Source: DASXTC01 sp036505635
GTDB taxonomy: Bacteria; Acidobacteriota; Polarisedimenticolia; JACPZX01; DASXTC01
Length of the DNA stretch: 64,000 bases
Reading direction: 5' to 3'
Assembly: GCA_036505635.1 (NCBI GenBank)
Contig: DASXTC010000016.1
Span: 32,526 to 96,525 of the forward strand
Part shown: one piece after another, positions 17,559 to 27,642 of the stretch
How positions within the stretch are numbered: position 1 is the stretch's first letter
Layout: each line of letters starts with the position of its first letter
Made by a program: the position numbers and the translations under genes
Notes under the pieces: model-generated
Told to the model about the DNA's origin: nothing
Seen by the model: the letters and a program-made list of their open reading frames with translations, nothing else
Database searches by the model: none

Positions 17559-18658
17559 CAGCGTCCCTTCCCCAGGAATTCCTTGATCGAGGCGTAGATC
17601 GCCTCCTTGCTCTCGATCTGCGAGACCACGACCTTCTCCACCGCCGAGAAGTTCTCCTTCAGGTCGGCGAGAAACTGCCCCGTCCCGTAGGGGCTCTCGA
17701 CCTGGCCGTAACAGAACATGTTGCTGCGTGGGACGAGCAGCTCGCGCAGGATGGTGAAGCACTCCTCGGTGTCACCCTGGGACCAGTTGTCGCCGTCGGA
17801 GAAGTGGAAGAGGTATATGTTCCACTCGTCGGGGGGGAAGTACTTCGCGATCATCCGGTCGCACAGCTTGTAGGCCGACGAGATCACGGTGCCGCCGCTT
17901 TCGCGCGTGTGGTAGAAGGTCTCCTGGTCGACCTCGCGCGCCTCGGCGTCGTGCACGATGTAGCGGACCTGGATCCCCTGGTACTGGCTGCGCAACCAGG
18001 TGTCGATCCAGAACGACTCGATCCGCACGATCTCCTTCTGCTCCTCTCCCATCGAGCCGGAGACGTCCATCATGTAGATGATGGCGGCGTTGCACTCCGG
18101 CATCCGCGAGACTCTCCAGGAGCGGTACCGCTTGTCCTTGCGGATCGGGATGATGGCAGGGTTCAGAGGGCTGTAGGTGCCCGAGGCGATCTGGCGCTTG
18201 AGGGCCTCCTTGTAGGTCCTCTTGAAGTGGCGCAGGCTTTCGGGGCCAGCCATGGCGATGCCGGTGTACCGGTCCTTCTCGGTGACGATGTTCTTGCGCC
18301 CCTTGTTCTGGATGGAGGGAAGCTGCAGCTCCTCGCCGAGGATCCGTGCGAGCTCCTCGAGCGGGACATCGACCTCCATCACGTGCTGGCCGGGGGCGTC
18401 GCCGGCCTCGCCGGTCCCCTCGTTCTCGCCCACGCCGATCACGGAGCCGATATCGCCCTCACCCTGGCCCACGCCCCCCTTCTGGCGGGGTTCGAAGACG
18501 AAGCGGGGCAGGTCGATCTGGGGGAGGGGGATGCTGATCAGGTCCTTGCCCTTGCGGCCGATCAGCTCGCCGCGGGTGATGTACTTCCTGAGGTTGCCCT
18601 TGATCCGGCCGCGGACGATCTGCTTGAAGCGATTGTGATCCTGCTCGATGCGGGCCAT
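17558..18658 (-). CDS. yeaH: DUF444 / YeaH family VWA-domain protein
   Basis: A 366-residue protein of the YeaH family (E. coli 427). The N-terminus is basic and the middle has a Gly/acidic low-complexity stretch (about 55-85). A von Willebrand A-like domain from about 210 has the metal site MMDVSGSM and a later FHFSDGDNWS, so it probably binds Mg and a protein partner. In E. coli YeaH is the partner of the YeaG (PrkA) kinase. ATG 18658 is used; a GTG at 18697 just after the prkA stop would add 13 residues. Long frames running further upstream are prkA shadow. Confidence 0.9.
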   Translation of the reverse strand: MARIEQDHNRFKQIVRGRIKGNLRKYITRGELIGRKGKDLISIPLPQIDLPRFVFEPRQKGGVGQGEGDIGSVIGVGENEGTGEAGDAPGQHVMEVDVPLEELARILGEELQLPSIQNKGRKNIVTEKDRYTGIAMAGPESLRHFKRTYKEALKRQIASGTYSPLNPAIIPIRKDKRYRSWRVSRMPECNAAIIYMMDVSGSMGEEQKEIVRIESFWIDTWLRSQYQGIQVRYIVHDAEAREVDQETFYHTRESGGTVISSAYKLCDRMIAKYFPPDEWNIYLFHFSDGDNWSQGDTEECFTILRELLVPRSNMFCYGQVESPYGTGQFLADLKENFSAVEKVVVSQIESKEAIYASIKEFLGKGR

Positions 18659-18699
18659 GATCGTTACCGCGTCGCCCTGTATCGGGCCGGGAATCACCC

Positions 18700-20766
<2,067 letters not shown>

Positions 20767-20851
20767 TCTCCAACCTCCTGCGCGCTGTGCTGCGCCGGGA
20801 AGTCCCTGACAACTCTGATCTTCAGGGCCTGGGGCGCCTCAACCGATTCTG

Positions 20852-20880
20852 AATATAGGCCGAGGTCCGAGGGTTGTCAA
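20852..20880 (-). promoter_or_regulatory. near-consensus sigma-70 promoter of prkA-yeaH-spoVR
   Basis: Minus strand: TTGACA (20880-20875), exactly 17 bases, TATATT (20857-20852). Predicted start near 20845, giving a leader of about 80 bases before prkA. This is the best promoter in the window. Confidence 0.85.
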
Positions 20881-20936
20881 AGTTACGATCTTCCGGCCCG
20901 TCCGGAGAATCGCGGCGTGGTGCCGGGGGTCCTGCT

Positions 20937-21563
20937 TCAGAATCGGCGGCGCGCTTCCTTGCGCAGGAACCACGCGGTGAGAGCCGCCACGGGGAGCGCC
21001 AGGAGCAGGGCGATCAGCAGGGAGGTGGCCACCAGGTTGACCACGAGGATCAGATCGAGGCCTGCGCCGGCCGGCAGCTCGGTGCGGAAGCCGCCGCCGA
21101 GGGCCTTGAGGGCCACGAGGATCGTTCCCCCCGCGAAGTCGGTCGATCGACCGGCCGGATCGTTACCGCTCAGCAGCGCCGCGAGATAGTCACGCGAACG
21201 CCCGATGGCCCCGCGCCCGCCCGCGCCGGGGTAGGCCAGGAAGGCCATGGCGGCCCCCAGCAACACCACCAGTCCGCTCCACCGGGCGGCGAGGGCGCCG
21301 GGCTTCGCCGCGCCTCCGGGCCGCGAGCTCATCGAGGCCCGCATCCGCCGCAACCTCTCCATAACCGAGGAGGCCACGTCCATGGGAGGCGCCTCGCTCG
21401 CCAGCGCGGCGCAGGCGCCCAGGACTCCCGAGAGGCGGCCGGCCCGCGATCGGCAGGAGTCGCAGCCGTCCAGGTGACGGCGGGTCTCCATCGTCTCGAG
21501 CGGCCCGGTCTCCTTCTCCAGGAAGAGGGAGAGGATCGGGCGGACGTCGGCGCAGGTCATCAT
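20937..21563 (-). CDS. anti-sigma factor with zinc-finger (zf-HC2) domain
   Basis: A 208-residue membrane protein, probably holding the sigma factor encoded just upstream. The cytoplasmic N-terminus has the ZAS motif H30-x3-C34-x2-C37 (RHLDGCDSC). A membrane segment lies near 95-111, and a second strongly hydrophobic stretch near 165-200 precedes a basic C-terminus, so it crosses the membrane twice. The start overlaps the sigma stop by 4 bases (ATGA), the classic arrangement that balances the two proteins. The signal that releases the sigma factor is unknown. Confidence 0.88.
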   Translation of the reverse strand: MMTCADVRPILSLFLEKETGPLETMETRRHLDGCDSCRSRAGRLSGVLGACAALASEAPPMDVASSVMERLRRMRASMSSRPGGAAKPGALAARWSGLVVLLGAAMAFLAYPGAGGRGAIGRSRDYLAALLSGNDPAGRSTDFAGGTILVALKALGGGFRTELPAGAGLDLILVVNLVATSLLIALLLALPVAALTAWFLRKEARRRF

Positions 21564-22177
21564 TGAGGCAGGGCCTTTCTGAGCATCTCGCGGGCCCGGA
21601 AGATCCGGTTCTTCACGGTCCCGATCGGCAGCCCGGTGATCTTCGCGATCTCGTCATATCGTCGCTCCCCCTGGTGTCGCAGCAGGAGGATCTGGCGGTA
21701 ATCGCCCGGCAGCCCGGCCAAGGCCGCCTCGAGGTGGCTCCGGGTCTCACGCGCCTCGAGGAACTGATCCGGGGTCGGCCCGGTCCCCGGCACTTCCCGC
21801 ATGGACCCGGAGTCGTCGGAGATCGGCGCATCGAGCGAAACGGTCGCCCCGGGCCGGCGCTTGCGTATCTGGTCGATGGCGGCGTTGGAGGCGATGCGGT
21901 ACATCCAGGTCGTGAATCGGAAGCGGGGATCGAAACGCTCCATGGAACAGAAGATCTTCAGGAAGACCTCCTGGGTCAGGTCGAGAGCGTCCTCGGGATC
22001 GTGGAGCATCCTGAGGATGAAGTTGTAGACGGCCCCCTGGTGGCGCCGCACCAGCACCTCGAAATCGGCGCCGCGCCCGGCGAGGACCTCGGCGAGGAGC
22101 TGCTCGTCGGAGAGCGAAACGCACGGATCTCCGGCGTGACGCCACGCCGCTTTCTCCTGCCTCACCCCTCTGGCCAT
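21560..22177 (-). CDS. ECF (RpoE-like) RNA polymerase sigma factor
   Basis: A 205-residue group-4 sigma factor. Region 2 is clear (FEVLVRRHQGAVYNFILRMLHD, DLTQEVFLKIF, FTTWMYRIASNAAIDQIRKR), and region 4 has LPGDYRQILLLRHQGERRYDEIAKITGLPIG with a helix-turn-helix. The ATG at 22177 follows GGGGAGG; an upstream frame start at 22234 would add 19 unsupported residues. It is co-translated with the anti-sigma gene and divergent from the GGDEF-PilZ gene. A candidate self-regulated promoter lies at 22222-22249. Confidence 0.92.
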   Translation of the reverse strand: MARGVRQEKAAWRHAGDPCVSLSDEQLLAEVLAGRGADFEVLVRRHQGAVYNFILRMLHDPEDALDLTQEVFLKIFCSMERFDPRFRFTTWMYRIASNAAIDQIRKRRPGATVSLDAPISDDSGSMREVPGTGPTPDQFLEARETRSHLEAALAGLPGDYRQILLLRHQGERRYDEIAKITGLPIGTVKNRIFRAREMLRKALPQ

Positions 22178-22221
22178 CGTCCTCCCCGGGCGATGAACCG
22201 CTTCGCCGCCTACCGGGAGTT

Positions 22222-22249
22222 GGACACGAATCACCCTGTAAACGTTTCC
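22222..22249 (-). promoter_or_regulatory. candidate ECF-type promoter of the sigma operon
   Basis: Minus strand GGAAAC (22249-22244), 16-base spacer, GTGTCC (22227-22222). This resembles the GGAAC / GTC promoters recognised by RpoE-like sigma factors, which usually activate their own gene. Spacing to the start at 22177 is plausible. It is based on one sequence only. Confidence 0.35.
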
Positions 22250-22336
22250 CGGGGCAGGAGGGTTTCAGCCCCGCGCGTTTATCCCGGGCGGCACTCGATC
22301 CGGCGGTCCGGCCAGCTACATTCCCGCGCAAAACCT

Positions 22337-22366
22337 TTGATCCTCAAGGGGAAAGGCTCGTATAAT
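22337..22366 (+). promoter_or_regulatory. sigma-70 promoter of the GGDEF-PilZ gene
   Basis: TTGATC (22337-22342), 18-base spacer, perfect TATAAT (22361-22366). The predicted start near 22373 is only about 7 bases from the ATG at 22380. The ATG at 22365 lies inside the -10 box and cannot be used from this promoter. Confidence 0.7.
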
Positions 22367-22379
22367 GCCGCCGGACGGA

Positions 22380-23585
22380 ATGAGGATGGCGGCCGCGAAG
22401 GGTTCCGAGAGGTCCACCGACAAGCTCCTTAAGCTGCTGGACGAGCCCCTGCCGAAAGGGGAGACGATACTGGCTCGCCTCGACGCGACCCAGGCGGCCA
22501 CCGGCCAGCCGGCCCACGCGAACCTTCTGCGGCTGCTGACGCATCTGGGCTGCACCAACGATGCGGCCAGACAGGTCTGGTCGGCCTTCGAGCTGCACCG
22601 GGCCACCCTGGAGCGGCGCCTTGGGCGAGACGTGGGCCCCCGCGTGGCCCTGTTCGATTATCTGCTCAACGTCGACCGCCGGCTGAGCAACCCCAAGATC
22701 ATCGAGCTCTCCGAGTTCGAGCGAACGGAGAAGTCGGCCGTCACCGATCACCTGACGGGTCTCTTCAACCGGGGCCACTTCGACGACTGCCTGAGGAAGG
22801 AGATCAACAGGTGCCGGCGCTACGGCCAGACCGCCTCGCTCCTCATGCTGGATCTGGACGATTTCAAATCGATCAACGACCAGTACGGGCACGTCGCCGG
22901 GGACTCGGTCCTGCGGGATGTGGGGCGCCTGCTGGTGCAGCGGGTCCGCGACATCGACGTGGCGGCGCGTTACGGAGGAGAGGAGTTCTCCATCATCCTG
23001 CCGGAGACGCGCCGGATGAGCGCATACGTCGTCGCGGAGAGGATCCGGAGCGAGGTGGAACGATTCTTCAAACGCAAGATCATCAACGGCCGCGAAGTGA
23101 GGGCGACCCTCAGCGGGGGGATCGCGGCGTTCCCCGAGGACGCCGAGGACCCCGAGGCGCTTGTCATCCGGGCTGACGAGGCCCTCTACCGCGCCAAGCA
23201 CGCGGGAAAGAACCTCGTCTCGATCTTCTACCTCGAAAAGCGCAAGGCGAGCCGCATCAACATCGAGTCCCACGGGATCCGCGTCCAGCTCGAGGGCGGC
23301 CGTACCGAGGCGTCGGCCGCGGGGCGCGCCCTCAACATCAGCGAGGGCGGGATCCTGATCGAGACGAGCCGCAAGCTGGAGCTCGGCGAGAACGTCGAGG
23401 TGAAGCTCCCCCTCGGCCCGGGTCAGGAGCTGAGCCTCGTGGGAGAGGTCGTCCGCCTGGAGCCCAGGCAGAACGGCAGAAAGCGGGTCCTCTACGACGC
23501 GGGGCTCAAGTTCAGGTTCGGCCGGCGGGCTTCCCCCCCTCAGCTCTCGCGTTTCCTGCGCGAGAGCGCCGCAGTCGGCGCCTGA
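22380..23585 (+). CDS. diguanylate cyclase with C-terminal PilZ domain
   Basis: A 401-residue soluble enzyme expected to make cyclic di-GMP and also bind it. The N-terminus (to about 115) is helical with no known domain. The GGDEF domain (about 120-285) has an intact active site, GGEEF, and an inhibitory I-site RDID five residues before it, so feedback inhibition is expected. The C-terminal PilZ domain (about 290-395) has NISEGG and an Arg-containing strand before it. ATG 22380 is taken because the promoter excludes 22365; ATG 22386 is equally possible and no ribosome site is visible. tsaB follows 14 bases later. Confidence 0.88.
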   Translation: MRMAAAKGSERSTDKLLKLLDEPLPKGETILARLDATQAATGQPAHANLLRLLTHLGCTNDAARQVWSAFELHRATLERRLGRDVGPRVALFDYLLNVDRRLSNPKIIELSEFERTEKSAVTDHLTGLFNRGHFDDCLRKEINRCRRYGQTASLLMLDLDDFKSINDQYGHVAGDSVLRDVGRLLVQRVRDIDVAARYGGEEFSIILPETRRMSAYVVAERIRSEVERFFKRKIINGREVRATLSGGIAAFPEDAEDPEALVIRADEALYRAKHAGKNLVSIFYLEKRKASRINIESHGIRVQLEGGRTEASAAGRALNISEGGILIETSRKLELGENVEVKLPLGPGQELSLVGEVVRLEPRQNGRKRVLYDAGLKFRFGRRASPPQLSRFLRESAAVGA

Positions 23586-23599
23586 TCGCCTTACCCGAC

Positions 23600-24292
23600 A
23601 TGATCGCTCTCGGCATCGACACCTCCACCGGGGCAGGCAGTGTGGGCCTGACGGACGGCGGGGCTCTGGCCGCTGAGCTGAACCAGCGAAGCGCGGGGAC
23701 CCATTCGGGCCGCCTGCTCCCCTCCGTGCGGGCCCTCCTGGAGGCCACCGGCACGCGTCTCGATCAGATCGACCTGGTGGCGGTAGCCTGCGGCCCGGGC
23801 TCCTTCACGGGGCTGCGCATCGGTATGGCGACCGCCAAGGGGCTGGCGATCTCGCTCGATCGGCCGGTGACAGGTTTCTCCACGCTCGAGACGATCGCCT
23901 GGTCCTGCGCCGCGTCACTGGACCTGGCCGCACGGGCGCCGATCTGCGTCGTGCTCGAAGCGGGCCGGGGGGAGGTCTACCGCGGTCTCTTCGCATGTGA
24001 GGGCGGGGAGGTCACCGCGATCGAGCCGGAGGCCGCCATGACCCCCCTGAGCGCCGCCTCGGGACTGCCTCGTTCCTGCCTGCTGTGCGGCGACGGCGTC
24101 ACCGCCTGCCGGGCGGCGCTCCCGGCGCAGGACTTCGAGGGCCGGATCCTGATGGATGGGATTCCCTTCATCGGGCTGGCGCTGGCCCGTCGCGCTCTGG
24201 CGATCGAGGCGCGGGCCAGCTCCGCCGGACTGCCGCCGCTGGTGCCGAACTACCTGCGCTCCTCGGACGCGGAGATTCACTTCAAGGGCTGA
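23600..24292 (+). CDS. tsaB: tRNA threonylcarbamoyladenosine synthesis protein TsaB
   Basis: A 230-residue ASKHA-fold protein, partner of TsaD and TsaE in making t6A at position 37 of ANN-reading tRNAs. The N-terminus has the family motif LGIDTSTGAGSVGL, then the AVACGPGSFTGLRIG signature and GLAISLDRP. The length is normal. ATG at 23600. It is followed after 5 bases by rimI, a very common pair. tsaD and tsaE are not in the window. Confidence 0.93.
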   Translation: MIALGIDTSTGAGSVGLTDGGALAAELNQRSAGTHSGRLLPSVRALLEATGTRLDQIDLVAVACGPGSFTGLRIGMATAKGLAISLDRPVTGFSTLETIAWSCAASLDLAARAPICVVLEAGRGEVYRGLFACEGGEVTAIEPEAAMTPLSAASGLPRSCLLCGDGVTACRAALPAQDFEGRILMDGIPFIGLALARRALAIEARASSAGLPPLVPNYLRSSDAEIHFKG

Positions 24293-24297
24293 AATAG

Positions 24298-24801
24298 ATG
24301 GAAAGGCCCGCGGGAACGACCCGGTCAGGGTGGTGGATCGACAGGATGCGGGAAGGGGATCTGCCAACCGTCATGGCGATCGAGCAGGCCTCCTTCCTGA
24401 CGCCGTGGCCGCGCGGCGCCTTCCTGGAGGAGATCCGGTCCAATCCCTACGCGCGGTGCGTCGTGGTGCGCGAGACGGCCGCGCAGGTCGAAGCCCCCCT
24501 GACGGCCTACATCTGCTACTGGGTCCTGGGCGAGGAGCTCCTCATCAACAACCTCGCCGTGGACCCGGCGCGCCGGCGCCGTGGCTGCGCCCGCGCCCTG
24601 ATGGACCACGCGTTCGAGGAGGCGCGCGCCTCGGGCTGCCGGGTAGCCTACCTCGAGGTACGCCCCTCCAACGCGGCGGCCATCAGCCTCTACACCGGAT
24701 ACGGCTTCGTGGTGATGGGCCGGCGCAGGCGGTACTATCCGGACACCAACGAGGACGCCCTCGTGATGCGCGCAACCTTGCAAGGGCTTGAAACAGCATG
24801 A
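24298..24801 (+). CDS. rimI: ribosomal-protein-alanine N-acetyltransferase RimI
   Basis: GNAT acetyltransferase of 167 residues that acetylates the N-terminus of ribosomal protein S18. The acetyl-CoA loop is seen as VDPARRRRGCARALM (R/Q-x-x-G-x-A), followed by the family signature YLEVRPSNAAAISLYTGYGF and a C-terminal RRRYYPDTNEDALVM. It starts with ATG 5 bases after tsaB, as in many genomes. Substrate assignment rests on family and context. Confidence 0.9.
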   Translation: MERPAGTTRSGWWIDRMREGDLPTVMAIEQASFLTPWPRGAFLEEIRSNPYARCVVVRETAAQVEAPLTAYICYWVLGEELLINNLAVDPARRRRGCARALMDHAFEEARASGCRVAYLEVRPSNAAAISLYTGYGFVVMGRRRRYYPDTNEDALVMRATLQGLETA

Positions 24802-24807
24802 TAGGAT
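24778..24807 (+). promoter_or_regulatory. candidate promoter of the DUF465 gene
   Basis: TTGCAA (24778-24783), 18-base spacer, TAGGAT (24802-24807), lying over the last codons and just past the stop of rimI. Predicted start near 24814, about 65 bases before the DUF465 start. Confidence 0.5.
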
Positions 24808-24880
24808 TCAGGTATGACGTGGCTTACCCACCGCCCTCTTTTCCCTCAAATAACCCGGGTTCGCGATGGAGACGGCCCAT

Positions 24881-25120
24881 ATGCCCCTCTCTCAGGACAC
24901 CATCACGGAGCGCCTGGTTCGCGAGAACGATGAATTCCGCCGCCTCTTCGACAGGCATCGGAGCTTCGAGCTGCGGCTTGAGAAGCTGAACACCCGGCAC
25001 TACCTCAGTGCCGAGGAAAAACTGGAGGCCATCACGCTCAAGAAGCACAAGCTGGCCCTGAAGGATCGGATGGCCGAGATCGCCAGGAGGTTTACCGGAA
25101 ATCCGGCGGGTCGTCCCTGA
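24881..25120 (+). CDS. DUF465 / YdcH family small protein
   Basis: A 79-residue helical protein of the YdcH/DUF465 family, function unknown. It is a charged two-helix hairpin with the family pattern ENDEFRRLFDRHRSFELRLEKL followed by an EEKLEAITLKKHKLALKDRM helix, in two stretches separated by YLSA. ATG 24881 is chosen because GGAG lies 9 bases before it and the family begins there; ATG 24866 would add five residues. It may have its own promoter (24778-24807). Confidence 0.85.
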   Translation: MPLSQDTITERLVRENDEFRRLFDRHRSFELRLEKLNTRHYLSAEEKLEAITLKKHKLALKDRMAEIARRFTGNPAGRP

Positions 25121-25126
25121 AACTGT

Positions 25127-25144
25127 GGCCCCACTCCCGGGGCC
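25127..25144 (+). other. GC-rich hairpin after the DUF465 gene
   Basis: GGCCCC (25127-25132) and GGGGCC (25139-25144) form a 6-base stem with a 6-base loop, 7 bases past the DUF465 stop. No T-run follows, so it is at best a weak or Rho-assisted terminator before psd. Confidence 0.3.
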
Positions 25145-25179
25145 GGCCAGGCAGGCTCAGAGCGTGGTCAGAGGGGACC

Positions 25180-25809
25180 GTGGTTAAGGATGTCTGGCCC
25201 TACCTGACCGTGGGCCTCGTCGTGACGGCCATCCTGGCCCTCACCGCGCCGCTGGGCGCGGCGGTGGCCGCGGGGCTGGTCACCCTCGGCGTGGCCTCCT
25301 TCTTCCGCGACCCGTGGCGCGACGTCCCGTCCGACCGGCGCCTCATCCTCTCGCCTGCGGACGGAAGGGTCGTGCGCATATCGCCCGAGGGTGCCGCCGC
25401 CGGGGAGATGCGTGTCTCCATCTTCCTTTCGGTCTTCAACGTGCACGTGAACCGGGCCCCGGTGGCAGGCCGGATCTCCGGAATCCAGTACAGCCCCGGG
25501 TCGTTCCTTCCCGCCTTCAGACACAAGGCCAGCGAGCTCAACGAGCAGAACCTCATCACGCTGCAGACCGAGCGGGGACCGCTCGCGGTCAAGCAGATCG
25601 CGGGGCTGATCGCCCGCCGGATCCGCTGCTGGAAGAGGACCGGCGATGCCGTCGCGCAGGGCGAGAAGATCGGGTTCATCACCTTCGGCTCCCGCGTCGA
25701 TCTCTTCCTGCCCGCCCGGACCGAGCTGAAGGTGGCCGAGGGGGACAGGGTCCGCGGCGGGACCACCGTGATCGCCGTGTACACCGGCGAGCCGGGGGCG
25801 AGCTCATGA
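25180..25809 (+). CDS. psd: phosphatidylserine decarboxylase, short (archaeal-type) form
   Basis: A 209-residue pyruvoyl enzyme that decarboxylates phosphatidylserine to phosphatidylethanolamine at the inner membrane. There are hydrophobic segments at about 8-40, then SPADGRVVRI, FLSVFNVHVNRAP and NEQN motifs. The self-cleavage site is the GS in ITFGSRVDLFLP near residue 168, which would yield the pyruvoyl subunit. It starts with GTG at 25180, with GAGGGG a few bases before. It overlaps pssA by 4 bases (ATGA), placing the two steps of phosphatidylethanolamine synthesis in one unit. Confidence 0.93.
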   Translation: MVKDVWPYLTVGLVVTAILALTAPLGAAVAAGLVTLGVASFFRDPWRDVPSDRRLILSPADGRVVRISPEGAAAGEMRVSIFLSVFNVHVNRAPVAGRISGIQYSPGSFLPAFRHKASELNEQNLITLQTERGPLAVKQIAGLIARRIRCWKRTGDAVAQGEKIGFITFGSRVDLFLPARTELKVAEGDRVRGGTTVIAVYTGEPGASS

Positions 25810-26624
25810 AGCCCGGCCGGAGCAGACGGCTGCGTCGGGGGATGTACCTGGTTCCCAGCCTCTTCACGGTCGGCAACATCTTCTGCGGCTTCGTCTCGAT
25901 CGTGCGGGCCACCGAAGAGGATTACTCGGCGGCGGCCCTCCTGATCCTGATCGCGGCGCTCCTGGACGCGGTGGATGGACGAGTCGCGCGCATGACGGGG
26001 ACCTCCAGCGAGTTCGGCAGCCAGTTCGATTCGATCGCCGACGTGGTGTCGTTCGGCGTGGCGCCGGCCATGCTCGCCTTCTGCTGGTCGCTCTCCTCCT
26101 TTGGCCGAGTCGGCTGGGCTGTCTCGTTCCTTTTCGTGATGTGCGGGGCGCTGCGCCTGGCGCGCTTCAACATCCAGGCGTCGCGGCAGGATCGCCGCTA
26201 CTTCGTGGGGCTGCCGATCCCCGCGGCGGCATGCACCGTGGCCACCACCATCTACGCGCACCCGGAGCCGCCCGGCGCCACCCGCGACCCGTTCATCGGC
26301 GGCATGCTCCTGCTTCTGGTCCTGATGGTCTCGCTCCTGATGGTGAGCCGCGTCCGGTACCGCTCCTTCAAGGACCTCGACCTGAAGAGCCGCCGCTCGT
26401 ACAAGTACCTCCTGATCCCGGCAGCCCTGCTGACCATGGTGGCGCTGCACCCGGAGGTGATGCTGATGGTCAGCGCGTTCACCTATCTCCTGTCGGGGAT
26501 GTTCCCGCGCCTGGTCACGTCCCGGACCGAGACTCTCAGAGACGAGATGCGGAGCGGTGAGCCGAAGGCCGCGCTCCCCTCCGCGGGGGGCATGGGGACC
26601 AATGGAGCGGACGATGGCCGCTGA
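25806..26624 (+). CDS. pssA: CDP-diacylglycerol-serine O-phosphatidyltransferase
   Basis: A 272-residue integral membrane enzyme that makes phosphatidylserine from CDP-diacylglycerol and serine. The CDP-alcohol phosphotransferase motif is complete: DAVDGRVAR, then EFGSQFDSIADVVSFG (D-G-x2-A-R-x8-G-x3-D-x3-D). There are about eight hydrophobic segments with VPSLFTVGNIFCGF at the start and a charged tail. The ATG at 25806 overlaps the psd stop; the long frame upstream is psd shadow. Its product is the substrate of Psd. Confidence 0.94.
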   Translation: MKPGRSRRLRRGMYLVPSLFTVGNIFCGFVSIVRATEEDYSAAALLILIAALLDAVDGRVARMTGTSSEFGSQFDSIADVVSFGVAPAMLAFCWSLSSFGRVGWAVSFLFVMCGALRLARFNIQASRQDRRYFVGLPIPAAACTVATTIYAHPEPPGATRDPFIGGMLLLLVLMVSLLMVSRVRYRSFKDLDLKSRRSYKYLLIPAALLTMVALHPEVMLMVSAFTYLLSGMFPRLVTSRTETLRDEMRSGEPKAALPSAGGMGTNGADDGR

Positions 26625-27642
26625 CGGAGCCCGTATCGCGTTCTTCGGATCCACCTCGCTCCTCGCCCGGGAGATCCGCTCGACACTTGAGCGCCGGGGC
26701 TTTCACGCGGCCGATGTGAGGCTCTACGACCACGACGGCGAAGGGACCCTCTCCGAGTACGAGGGCGAGGTTCTTCTGGTGACGCGTCCCGACCCGGACG
26801 CGATCCCCGACCTGGACATCGCCTTCATGTGCGGCACGCCCGCCGAGACGGAGCCCTACCTGGACTGGCCCGCCAGCCGCGGCTACGTGGCGATCGACAT
26901 GTCGGGCGCCTCCATGGGGCGCCCGGGCGTGCCGCTGGTCCACACCGAGATCAACCCGGGTGCCATCATGGGGGCGGGCGGCGCCACGGCCCGCGCTCCG
27001 ATCATCGGGGCGCCCCATCCGATACCGCACAACCTCGCCAGCGTGGTGGCCGCCGCGCGCCGGGAGGGCCCCATCCACAGTGTGGAGGCGTTCGCCCTGC
27101 GGCCGGCCTCCGAGCTCGGCAACGCGGGCATCGACGAGCTCTACCAGCAGACGGTCTCTCTGCTGAACCTCTCCTCGGTGCCCCAGGAGGTCTTCGGCCG
27201 CCAGGTCGCCTTCAACGTCGTGCCGTCGGCGGCGATGGCCGCCAACGAGCAGGCGGGGCTCGACTCTCGCGCGGAGGTGGAGGCTATCTCCCTTCTGGCG
27301 ATGGAGCCGGGCCGGATCTCGATCACGTCGGCGCTGGCGACGCTCTTCCACGGGCACGCTCTCGCCGTGACCTTGTCCTTCGAGCGCCCCCCCGACCTGG
27401 CCTCGCTCAGAGAGCGCCTCGGGTCGGCGAGGGGGCTGCGTCAGGTGGAGGAGCTGTCCTCCTTCTCACCCGTGGATCTGGCGGGCGAGGAGGATGTGGC
27501 CTTCATCGGCCCCACGCAGGATCGGCGCCGGCCCGGGAAGGTGGGTCTGTGGCTTTTCTGTGACAACCTCAAGGGAGGGGCGGCCCTCAACGCGGTGAAG
27601 ATCGCGGAGCGCGTGGCCGACCGGCGAGGAGGCGAGGCGTGA
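26614..27642 (+). CDS. Usg-like aspartate-semialdehyde dehydrogenase homologue lacking the active-site cysteine
   Basis: A 342-residue homologue of aspartate-semialdehyde dehydrogenase with the NAD(P)-binding start (RIAFFGSTSLLAREI) and dimerisation region (VVPSAAMAANEQ). Where true enzymes have NPNCST, this one reads APHPIPH (about residues 134-140), so the nucleophilic cysteine is missing. This matches Usg-1-type pseudoenzymes, whose function is unknown. ATG 26614 has GGAG six bases upstream; ATG 26602 is an alternative. It overlaps the end of pssA and the start of the next gene, so it belongs to the phospholipid/Lol operon. No amino-acid biosynthesis genes are nearby. Confidence 0.82.
   Translation: MAADGARIAFFGSTSLLAREIRSTLERRGFHAADVRLYDHDGEGTLSEYEGEVLLVTRPDPDAIPDLDIAFMCGTPAETEPYLDWPASRGYVAIDMSGASMGRPGVPLVHTEINPGAIMGAGGATARAPIIGAPHPIPHNLASVVAAARREGPIHSVEAFALRPASELGNAGIDELYQQTVSLLNLSSVPQEVFGRQVAFNVVPSAAMAANEQAGLDSRAEVEAISLLAMEPGRISITSALATLFHGHALAVTLSFERPPDLASLRERLGSARGLRQVEELSSFSPVDLAGEEDVAFIGPTQDRRRPGKVGLWLFCDNLKGGAALNAVKIAERVADRRGGEA

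Noticed and set aside
13734..17597. Plus-strand open frame of 1287 codons opposite CDF, gshA and spoVR
   Set aside because: Antisense to three recognised genes, with no domain, signal or ribosome site; a composition effect.
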